DNA of 64,000 nt from Cardinalis cardinalis (Eukaryota > Chordata > Aves > Passeriformes > Cardinalidae), in NCBI GenBank assembly GCA_014549065.1, contig JACDOX010000327.1:256756-320755 (forward strand). Reading direction: 5' to 3'. The notes beneath the pieces are model-generated. The model searched no databases. It was given only the letters and a program-made list of their open reading frames with translations, and had not been told where the DNA came from. Below are positions 34,801 to 46,800 of this stretch, in pieces. Position 1 is the first letter of the stretch; the number at the start of each line of letters is the position of its first letter. Both the position numbers and the translations under genes were made by a program.

Positions 34801-37800
34801 CTTTTGNAACAAAAATGAGATTTTCTTATATCACACCATTTATTAACAGGGTTCAGTGAACCCACAGCATGATGCTGAAGCATGCTCAACACTAACAGAC
34901 TGAGAAAACTCAGGAAAGGCAGGAAAGCTGATTGACATTTTGTTGGAGTTTTTTAATGCTAGATAAAAAAGGCACAGATAAATGCTTAAAGGGTTAAATA
35001 TTAGAACTGACAAGACTGTAAGTTTCTTCTAGCAAGCACCTCTGTTGATGACTTAGTTCAGCAAAGACAAGATGATGCTCTATATCTGTGTTTTCCTGGA
35101 GAAGATTTCTTCCCTCTTTTCCTGTTCAAGATTGTTAACAAAGCACGGCTGTTGTGGAGCAGAGCTGCTCCATCCCCCAGGAACACATGGGAGACCTGCA
35201 CNCCCCAAGCAGGTGAGCCCTGAGCTCCAAGGAAGCAGAGCTGTGTTTCCATCCTATTTGGCATTGAGGGTTTTCTGTCTGGTTTGGCTGACTCCCATCC
35301 ATGAAAGATGGCCAGCAGCAAACTAATGTGGCAATATTGCTCTGGAAAGCTGCTGCTGTCAGGAGGACTCACTTATGTGACACAACTGATGCGACACAGA
35401 AACATCAAGCGTGCTGTTCCCATTAGTGGAATCTCTCCTTGGACTTCCCATCCAAGGTCTGACATCCTGGTGCTGGTGCTCTCTTGAGGACGGTCTGTAC
35501 GTACCAATAAGCTCCTTGTTCCGGACGTCTAAGGCCATGTTCCTTAAGGCAGTGGCCACAGATGACACCACTCTGTCATTGTCCATCCTCAGCAGCTCCA
35601 CGAGGATGGGCAGCCCCTTCTCCTTCCTCACGGCAGCGCGGATGTAGGCTGCAAACTGACACAGAAGCTCAGTTACCCACCAACCCTCCACAGCACTGCC
35701 ACTGAAACAGCCTCGGGCTGGGCTGGGACTCTAAAGCATGCTTGGTCCTTTCCAATAGAAGATGACATGTTTGATGTGTGCTTTTTCTGTGATTATAAAG
35801 AGCTGGCTCTTGGCCATTTTTCACTCATTCCTCTTACAAAGAGAGAAAGTATCTGAATCGATGATGATTATTGAAAAGGGAGCAGAGGGGTTGGGTTTTG
35901 CTTGTATTTTTTTTTTAATGCCAATTTCATAATGGTCAAACTGAAAAGGGCTTAGCTGGCTTGCTGCAAGCAAAGGAAGCAATTAGTGCTTGTTTTGTTT
36001 TTTAATTTCTCCATAACAAATACATGACACAATATAGTGTCCTCATATGCTGCTTTTGTAACATTATATATGCAATGGCCAGAATGTATGGAAATAAATA
36101 ATGGATTATGAAAATAAGGTAAATTTATTTGTCCTGGTCTTATTTCAACAGCACCTCCCCACCAGAATTCACAGCTAGAAGCCAGAAAATTGTTTTGATC
36201 TGATAAGATCAAAAGATGAAGCTGGAAGAAGCTTTTTCTGTTTATTTAAAATAAATGCCAGCTTCCATATGGCTCTTATTGCCCCTGCTCTTTGCCAAGG
36301 CTCTTCACTGTGGAAACATGACTGCAGCACATGAGCACTAATGCACANACAAGAGAGAAATGCTCAGATGCACACAAGAAAATGGCACATTCCCCCCAAA
36401 CACATTCCAGGGTCTTACAAGAAAAATCCGCTGGACTACAAAGAGGAGGAGGAGCAGGAATTCCCTTACCTTCCAATTGCCTGCAGAAAGGTTCTGGAGT
36501 GACCCTGCAGAGCCCTCCAGAGTGGCTGGGTTGGAGCTCTCTGCCAGCAGTGTCAGGTATGGCTTCACGACCGATGGGTGCCAGAGCATCTCCACCCCTT
36601 TAGGAGACTTGGAAAATCCCGGGATAGGGCCAACTCCATCCCACTGAGAAAGGAATGCAGATTTGTAACTGGACAAAACCTCTGCATTTTCATTCTATGT
36701 AGGGCTGTTTTTGTCAAGCTATGTCCTTCCCCACCATGAGTCAAACCCCATCTGAGGGATTTGCAGCACATTGAAAATACAAACCTGATCCTCCTGGGAA
36801 GTTTTTTTTTTCTTCTTCTTTTTCTTCCCCCAGCAGCTTGGCTCGGAGTCTTTGCTGGGTGACTCTTTTCCCAACAAGTCATCCAGTTCATTGATTCCCA
36901 GCAGCCGTGCCTGAGGTACCTCCAGTTCCAAGCGGTAGGAAAGGTTCCTCAAGGTGCACACACAATTCTCCACTGTCTGAACCAAACCAGAGAGACACCA
37001 CGTCACCAGTTCTTCCTCACACAGACACAAACCAAACCAAACCCGGTCAGTAGAGGAGAAAAGGCACTGGGAGCACAAGTGCTAAACTCTAATGCTGGGC
37101 CTTGGGCTATGTTGCGGTTGCTTCTTTGGGAAAATGCAATCTCTCTCAAATATCTGACAGTATTTATAAGAGTGGTCTCTGCTATAGTGACTTATTCTTT
37201 AGTGTTCTGAAAATGAAAAGCTTGAGAGCTTATTACTGTTTTATTAAGAAACAGATACTGCAACACTGCTGAAAACAAGAGGTGACCCTCTGTTACACAA
37301 CTGAGTTTGGCTGTGCCTCAGTAACCTGGGGCTGGGAGCGATGCCAGTTGAGCTGAGGACATCACCGTGCTCAGCTGAGCTATACAAAGCCCCAAGATCA
37401 GACACACAGTTTAGCACTAAAGTATCTGTACATGAGACATGCACACACCTTGCTATCATAATCTGAGGTGTTCACACAGGTGTGGATCACGTAGAGCAGT
37501 GAATCGACCAGTCCTTCGCAGGACCTCATCTGCTTTCGTGCCTCTTCCCCAGCGGAGCTCAGGTTCCTGAAAGTCAGAATGACAAAGGAACACAGTGTAT
37601 GTAAGGACATACAGATAATCACTTATTAGACAGTCTGCAGAAGATTTTATGCAGCTGACTAGTAATTGGTTAGCAACTCTTAGTGACTAACTTGGTAATT
37701 TTCATATTTTTCTATTAGGAAAAAAAGGACAATTGGAAAAGCTGTCTACATGATAGAACTCTGTAATTTATAGACTAAAACAATTCCTTTGTCTTTACAA

Positions 37801-40800
37801 TACAAGAAAGACCTGCTGGATAACATGATTACTCTTTAAAAGGGAGTATTCTAGAAGTGCAAATACCTCAGGCATCCTGTTGTATTGCGCAGAACGAGGG
37901 AAGTCTGAAATTTAATCTTATGATCATCATCAAAGGAGGAGCTGTTCCATCCCGAGTGGGGCACTATCACAGTGTTTGTCAGCGTGGACAGAGCATCTCT
38001 AATGATTGTCATCTTCACGGCATCACACGAAGACAAGTTCCAGAGAACCCCTTAGAAGACATTTCCAGAGCAGAAAAGTCAGCAGAGACTTGGCAAACAA
38101 ACATGAAGCAACACTGACAACTTAAAAGACATTACTTTAAATATGTGATGTGATTCTAGAGCAGGCAGAACGTGGAGAGCCAACATCCAAAAAGGAGGAA
38201 AGCAAGGTGAACAAAGTGAACAGTGGAGGAGGGCATGGCTTTGTTTTGGTTTTTTGCCAATGATAAGGATGGTCTGCCCTGACACTCCTGCTACCTGGCA
38301 CCATATACCAGAGATGTCAGGTACTGAGGAGCAGAACAGAACATACAAGAAGGGATATAAAAATCCTACGGAAACTTTCTTCCTGGAAACAACAGCAACA
38401 AGTCTGGAGCATGCCCCATCCATCCATCAGCTGCATGTAACTGCTACCCATCTTTTATTCTCGGGCAGAAATCCCTGGTCTCCTGCCNGGCAAAGTTTCC
38501 ATACATGACATGCAGACACAGAAGTATGAAACCTGACGTAAATTACCAGCAGAACTGTATATACAAATAACATACTGAACAGCACTGAATCTTCTTTTTC
38601 ATCATGAAACACAGCTTAAATAATTTTTCTGAAGAAGTCATCCTTGATTATAATTCAGACTAAATACCATATACATTTACCTAGTTTGGATCCATCTTAC
38701 GAATTCTGCAAGATCTTATTTAAAACTTTTGTCAAGAAAAGATAAAAAAAGACAGTAATAAAATGAATGCTCAGAATCAATAAAGAAGTACCTGCTGTGT
38801 TTGCAGGAGACTCATATGAGGGAAAATCCACCCTAAGGGGAGCTTTAGTGCAACTACCTCAGCATTCACTTCTCCCAATGACTCTACACTCTGTGCTGTT
38901 TTAACTGATCAAAATAAATGTCCAGAAAAACACTTTGCATTACAGCTCTCTGCTAATTTCCCTTCCAAGCTTACCTGTCACCAGCTCTTTGACNTCAGCA
39001 TCAACTGACTTCCTCAGCAGCCGCAGAAGGGCAGGTATCCCTCCCACGTTCTTCATGGCTATTTTGTTCTCATCAGTGGACTTTCCATAAACGAGGTTCC
39101 TCAGCGCACCACAGGCATTCTTCTGAACCTCCAGGACTCTGTGATCCAGGAGATCCACCAGGTGCTTGATACCTCCTAGCCTACAGACCTGGAAAGTGGA
39201 ATGTCAGGACCATCAGCACCCACTGATCTCACTCACCTCACTCTACAGATGTAAAAGGCTCTTCTTTTTATGAGAACAGTACTTCCCATTCTACTTCCAG
39301 AAGAAAGAGCTGCTGAACCTTATTGACTTGATTGCTACATGGGACTGAACCTCTCCCTCCACCCCACTGCAATGGCTGAGGGTNGTTTTCAGACACTTGC
39401 TGTGTGCAGAGAATTGTTATTGCATCAGTTTTGTTTCCAGTTTTAAAAGTAATTTCCCATACCCAAAATATGTTTTTAAGGAATATTGGAAATAAGAGCT
39501 GATTATCACTGTGATCATCACCAGATCATCAAAACTATCACCTTTTCATTTCCCAGCAACAGTGAATTATGTGGGCTATCTTCTTACAAAAGTTGAACCA
39601 ACATTTTATTAACATAAATTAAATTTATACTGAAAATAACATCTAGCACACACAGCATGCAAATGAAAGAGCAAACACCATTAAATCAACAGGTCACAGC
39701 TGCTTTGCAAAAACAGCAGGTCTTCGAATGCAAAGTTTCAAGAGACTTCAATAATAATCTGAATGTTTGCTCAGATGTATTCTGCCCCCACATCACGGTG
39801 GCATAAACAGTTTCCTCCATGTTTCTCTAGGNTTGGGCTCCTTTCCTTTGCCTGACAGCTCACTCATTCCCTAAGATGCCTTAAAACACCTTGATAAAAA
39901 CCAGTGAAAGCACTCCAGAGCTCCTGGCTGTTCTTGTNTCCAGTCACCAACAGGTTACACATAGCCAGGCTCTGGCAAACCTACTTTAGAGTTCTGCTGC
40001 ATGACAACTTTAAGGCAAAAGATTTCCATAGAATTTCCATGCAGCTCTTATGNCAGGAAGAATCTGAGTGGACATAATTACAACCCCAGGCATTTCAATA
40101 TNACCATCCACCTGGTACACNCAGGAACACAGGAGGGTCACAAATNCTGTGTCATGATGAAGCAAGAGGCAAGAGGCCTAGTTNTCCTGTACCGGTGCCC
40201 TGGAAGAGCAGCACAGGCAGCACCTACCTCTGTTTTCACCTTGTTATCCCCAAAGCAGAGGTGCTGCAGATAGGCAGCTGCGTTGGCCTGCACCGACGGG
40301 AACTGGTGCTGGAGCATGTGAATGACCTCAGGCAGCTCTGGATCTCGCCACGCAAACTCCCTTCAGTGGACAGCACACGGAGAGAAGGCATTACTCACAA
40401 AGGATGGGCATTTACCAAATACAAGTGCTGGAGCATCTTAACGGCTTTCCAACAATCCAGTTTTGTTCTGGAGTAAGAGGGCTAGAAGGAGGCCCAGGTA
40501 TAATGGGATAGCAGTGGGTCACATCACCTTTTAGTCTTCCAACTGGAAAAGGACACTACATCCAGTGTGCTTCTGTTGGCTTATGGACCACACAAATACA
40601 AATAATCACTAAGGTAATACCAACTCAAACATTTCAATCTACAAAAAAATCTCACAAAAGTTAAATATATAATGCAAAAGATACCCCCTCAACAGTGCTG
40701 CTTAGGGGCATCATTTCTGCACAACATTTTTTAATCAGTGCTTAATGTTCTCCCTAGGCAGAAGCCAATTATACCTCAACAAAACCTGCACACCCTGAAG

Positions 40801-43800
40801 TGTTATTGTCAGAATCAGATGCAGGATGTTTGCTTGATTTGAGTTATTCAGGGATTGTAAATTTAAAATCATTAAATAATATCTCCTTCATTAAACCACA
40901 ATAAGTTTGTGCAGACCAATCCTGGAGAAGTCATGAAACATGCCCAGTTTGCAGATTTAGAAACATAGTAATTAATATTTGCTGGGCCATTTGCCTTTTG
41001 TAAAAGAGAACTGGAGGGGGATAAAGTAGTATCTTAAGTTTTCTCAGGGTCAAAAATCCAAGTAAACAAAAATCTAAAACAAACACAAAACCAAACTCCA
41101 AAACAATCAATCAAACAAACAAACCAACCAACCAACCAACCACCCCACCAAAAAACCAAAACCCAAACCCAAAATAAACAAAAAAAAAGAACAAAGTATG
41201 TTCCAAGAACAGTATCTGGGCAGCTGTTCCAAGACTAANGCTGGCCTGGCCATTCAGGTCTCCCCAGGACTCCCAGTCACACAAAGGGGAAGCTCAGGTC
41301 TGTGCCCACTTTGAACTGCTCAACAATTCAGAGCTTTATTTTTCCATACTAATGATAGGAAAACCCTAGGGGAAACTGGCTTTCTAATAAAACTAGTTGC
41401 TTTCCCTCTCATTCCAGAGTGGTGCTTCCTAANAGCCCCCTCTGAGGCTGTGTAACATGCTCCCCTGCCACAGCCCGGTATGCACATCAGAGACTGGAAC
41501 AGATTAAATGTAAGGTAAAAGCTATTCCTCTGTAATAACTATTTCTCTGTAACAAGTTAAGAAGGTGCATCAGCAGTGACAATTGGGTCAGAGTTTCTTT
41601 AAAGTTCCTTGCTATGAATGGAAAGCATCCCTGCTATAAGTAACTCTTCTTGCCACTATACCACAGCAGGCAGCTTCCAAGCGTTACTACCTAGAGGTAA
41701 GATTATCCTATAAAAATAATTTGGATGAATGCACCATTCAGTTAAACGAAACTAATTCTGTCTCTTGATATCTATTAAAAAATTAAAAATATCAATTTCC
41801 ACTAATAAATAGCATAACAAAATCCATTAAAGCAGCATTTTCATTGCTGAGATGATAGGACTGGCCCAGACTAGATAACTGCCTGGTGCTANGAGCCTGC
41901 TGTAGATGGGAGCAGGGGAATGCAACAGAAAACTTCAATCTCACCATCTCTGCTTGAGATTTCCTTGGAGCCCAGCATGTCCCCAGGACAGCCCTGGAGG
42001 CACAGCTCAGCCCAGCTCCTCCAGGATGAGCTGGTTTCTCAGTAACCAGCAATCTGTGGAGGGACTGAAATTTCTACTAATTCCAAATCCACACCGAATA
42101 TGAACATAAGTCCTTCCAAGCTGTGCACGGCCTGGGCTTTGATACTCCCAGGTTAAATACAAGGTTTTAGTGCACAGTGTCTAGAGTAAATTACAATGAT
42201 GGTACTACACTTGTCAGAGGCTCACACTGTGCACAGGCATCTGCAACGTCAAACCAGTAATTATTGCAGAAATATGTGTGTTCACTTTCAAAATGGCATA
42301 TTTATAAATAGTTTTAACACTTTGTTTTGAAATTTAAGCAAGCTGTTCATAAAAAATTAATTCAAATAAATTAGATCTGTCCTTTTGAATTTTCAAGCCC
42401 GAATTCCCATTCATAGAAAGAGAAAACTCACTGCAGTGTTACAGGTTACTAAAAAATATTTTCAATAATCCAGTCAAATCTCATAAAAGTTGTGTTCCCT
42501 GTAATAACTTCCCCACGAAAGCAAACATGAAAGAAAAATGTAACAATGAAATGTGTACCAGCTGTTTTTTCTCACGGCAAGAAGCAGCCCGTGCTCAGTT
42601 TGGCAACAAAGGCGGAGCTGTGAGTATTGAAATGAGCGGGGCTGACCGGGCCGGGCGGACGGGCCCAGCGCCGCAGGTGGGAGGGCAGCTGTGCCCTGGC
42701 TGCAGCCGCAGCCCCGGCGGGGACTTGCCTGGGGTCCTTGTGGATGCTGTCGATGGAGGGCGAGCGCGTGGTGCCGCCGTCGGGCGCGGGGTGCAGGCGG
42801 CCGTAGCCGGGCTCGGGCAGCCGGAACGGCACCGCCCGCAGCGGCTCCGCCAGCGCGGCCGCCGAGGGCAGCCCGTAGGTGTTTCTTTGGTATGTGAGGG
42901 TGCTACGCTGGCTGGAGGATCGCTGCAGGTTACCCATGCCTAGGATAAAACAGTGTCAAACCAACCAGGTAACAAGNGCCCGCCGTAGAGAAGGGGCGAC
43001 ACCTACTTAACACTGCAAGCAAAAAAANCATCAGTCTTGAAAATGTGTACTGTGCTCTAGGTCGCAAGTTGATGCCAGATTTCATGGAACAATTCCTCAG
43101 CGTCCCATGCAAATGGAGAGAGAGGTTAGTTACAGAATGAAAGGTTTGGTGGGATCAGAGTCGTGCCTCAGCTTCCCTCAACAAGTATTTAAAGTAGGAA
43201 ATGCATCCCATGCCAACAAGCACAAGTTTGGGTGCAAAGTGTTTTCAAAGTTCATAATATCAATTCATCAACTGTACCAAAAAGGAAAAACAAGTAAACA
43301 AAAATGCATATTTTTTATATGATAGTTTGCTTTTCCTAACTACACNTACACTTTCCCTGACGTGGACCATTGCAAAGATGAAGCTGAATGGTTTGGGAAC
43401 AAGAACATGCATCTTCCAATCTGAACAGAGCTGTTGTGGTGGCTCTTGTTCTTCCAAGGAATGTGGTNTTAAGTAGACAAGTAAACAAATAATTCCAATT
43501 TCTAGCTATATTTCTTCATTGGCACATCCTGACAAACTCCATTTATTCTAGGTTGTGGAAGGCAGGAGAATTGCAAAAACTGGTTGCTCCTTCAGTACTA
43601 TTCTCTTGGTATTGCAGTTACATTAGCAAACATTAAAAAGGCATTTTCAAGTGTGTGAAAACGTGGCATATGAATCGGACAGTTCTCTATAAATAATTCT
43701 AGAGAGTTACTTAACTAAATCACTCTAATATTTTAAGAGTTTTTGGAAACCACTATACAGATTATTAATCAACCTTAAAGAACAAACTGCATTGCAACAT

Positions 43801-46800
43801 GCATTACATTTCTCTCTACAGAAAATAAATCCTAATACTAATCTAATGCCTATGCTCTTCATAATACNTGAGTGGCACTTCTATGAGATACTAGAGGAAT
43901 ATTTCCGTTTCAATGGACAATCCTCAGCTGTAGCATTTACCCTTATGCTTTGTTGAGAAGTTGGGCAAAACAGTATTTTTACTGTGAAAGATGTGGTAGG
44001 TAATTTTAGTGGCAAGCTCTTGTTTTACTGTATTGATGAATAAAAAAACCCCATGAACCAACTCAATTCTTAAGAGAGAGATGCATAGAAAACNCAAGAG
44101 AGGAAGCAATAAATTCTGTGTGTCATGAATACACTTATCTGGGATGTACCCGTGCATGTGCTATCAAAGAGAAAACACCCTGACCCCAGGCTGACAGTGA
44201 TGTATAGCCCCAAGCANTCCCTGCAAACATCACAAGAGCCTTTTAATTCCGGCAGGTTATTTTAAGTCCTTCAAACCTAGCTTCTGTCTCCGCTAGCTGA
44301 CACCCTCTAGTTCCTCCTCCTGCACTGGCATTCCGTGTGCCCCCCCCGCTCCCCGTGCCAGCCGGGGAGCTCGGCCGGAGCCGGGGCCNTCACCCACCGG
44401 AGCCGGAGCGGAACAGGGCGGCCTGGGAGCCGTGGTGCAGCTCGACGGTGCCGTGGTTGGGGCTGNGGTACACGGGGCTGTAGAACGTCCTGCCCTCGTA
44501 GATGGGGGTGATGTGCATGTCCGGGGACACCGCCGAGCGCAGCTCCTGCCCCAGCTGGCTGTGCTGGCTCGCGTACGAACTCCTGAGGCCTGCAACCAAG
44601 CACAGGGACATGTCCACGTGGCCCATCTTCAGCAAAGCAACGGAGCTCTCAGGACTGAATCTTTCTTCCTNTGGCCAAGAAAAGGTGTTGTTTAAACCTG
44701 CCAGTTACAAAGACTTATTCATTACGTTTTTCCCATTATTAAATGGCCCATACTGAAAGGGTGCTGACAAAGCAGCATTTCCTTAACCAAAAGTTTTGTC
44801 CATACAAAACTTCAAATTCCAACTAGTCCATACTAGCAACTTGAAAGTTTCCAACTTAATTTTTTGGTATCATTTCCAGTCTAAACCACAGAGAATAAAA
44901 ACTGAGTCAGCACGCACAGTGCACAGATTCAGCAATAACAGGTAAGTATGAACGTGACAGAAATCCTGTCTCCTGTCGTGACAGAGGGCACAGACTAGAG
45001 GGGTTGTAATCATAAACAGTCTGCAGCAGTAAGAGCAAACATCTGCTTGATAGTGGCAGCAGAAATGAAAGCACATGGAGAAAAATCTTTATAAAGATTA
45101 AAATAGCCCATGATGAGTACATATAAATAGCTATGCTACAACTGGATTAGTATTTTTCACCTTGCTATATATTTAATATTTCATGGTAAATATATACAAC
45201 TTTGTTGACTTCAGCATTACCACTGTGGGCACTAAAGCTTTGGCAGTTATCAAAGCAGCAGAATATGTGAAATGAGCTATGCAAGGATGATGAAATGATG
45301 GAGATTGCAAAACAGCTTCAAAAGTACAATGGAGTAGTGATGTGTAACAAAATGTATCCTTTGTCTGCATATTCTCCTCCCCTAAAATCTCAGACCTACT
45401 CTGCCACATTGTCTGCAAGGAAAGCTTTGGGCCATCACTAATAAAACACATCTACAGGTGGTGAGAACAGAGGACTTGAGCAGGCAAAGAGGGCAGCAGG
45501 GCCTTTCCCATCAAACTCATTCCCAACCCTTTATCAGACTGGCATATTNTTAAGTCTTGCAAACAGAAGCGAGGGAGAAGACACATTTTACCTTTTACTG
45601 AGGAATGAGAGCATTTTGGAGTTTCCTGCACTATAATGGTTCAAAAGAAAAAACAGAAATTGACATGTGTTTCAAAGGGCACATGGTCTAATTGGAAAAT
45701 CACCTTGTCTGTGCTCATTCAGATGAAGGTCAGAACAAAATCAGTAACACACATGTTAACAAGAACTACCTCTCAGATGAACAGATTCTACCTTTTACGG
45801 CTCTATTTTAAGCTAGTATTAAAATGGTTACCCTATATTTAACTTGAAGTATGAGATAGTCTAGAAATATCAGTGGGAAAAAACCCTAATATTCAGTGGT
45901 AATAAACTATTTATTTTAGGAAAGAACTGGACATAAAATTAGTTCCAGGCTAGTATGCTTTACTTTATGTTTAGCCTGCACACACATTTTAAATGTACTT
46001 TATCTCTGAAAATCTGACATGCCTCTGTAAGACTTAGAATTTCATTTAGCAACTTAAATNATAGGATTTAATTCAATGCATGGCTAGCAATTAATAATCA
46101 TAAGTCCAGTATTTATGAGGAACTTGTGATTGACACAATGTTTGACATCAGTATGTACAAGTGACCTGACACCAGCACCGCAATTGTGCCCCAGTGCTAC
46201 AACGTTTCATCCACAACACCAGGACTGCATTCTGGGTTTTCTGCAGCTGCGGTCTGTGCCTGTCACTCACCTGTGAGGCTATCTGGCCGTGGGGGGACCA
46301 TCCTCTCATAGATATCGTACTGCTGTCCATACGGTTCCATGTCATGAATTGTCCTCTGCAGCGTCGTCCCCANGTGCTGTGGAACTGCCGTCATGCCAGA
46401 GCGCTTTGGGGAAGAGGATCCCAGCTGAGCTTGGGATGGAGAGCCCACTCTGGTTTGCACATCAGTAAGGGCGAGAGGAGAGCCGACTCTGCCTGCTGTC
46501 GGGTACGGGGCAGTGCCGCTGCCGGGGTTTGCCTGCCGCGAGGTGAGCGAGCCGACGCGGCGCACGGCCGCGGGGGAGGCAGGTCTGTGCGCGCCGTACG
46601 GGGAGCCCGCCCGCTGCACGGGCAGCGTGGTGGACGAGTACGCGTGGGAGGGCAGGGATCTCTGCTCAGCAACGCCGGGAGAGCCGTACCCGCTCCCCAG
46701 AGACGTCCGCAGCGAGCCCCGCGACGGGGACATGCTCGTGCCGACCATGTAGGAGGGAGACTGGGCTCTGGAGGGCACCGAACTGACCCGTCTCATCACA

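Noticed and set aside
42527..42943. 138-codon plus-strand open frame
   Set aside because: Antisense of PKP4 coding exon 8 and its GC-rich flank.
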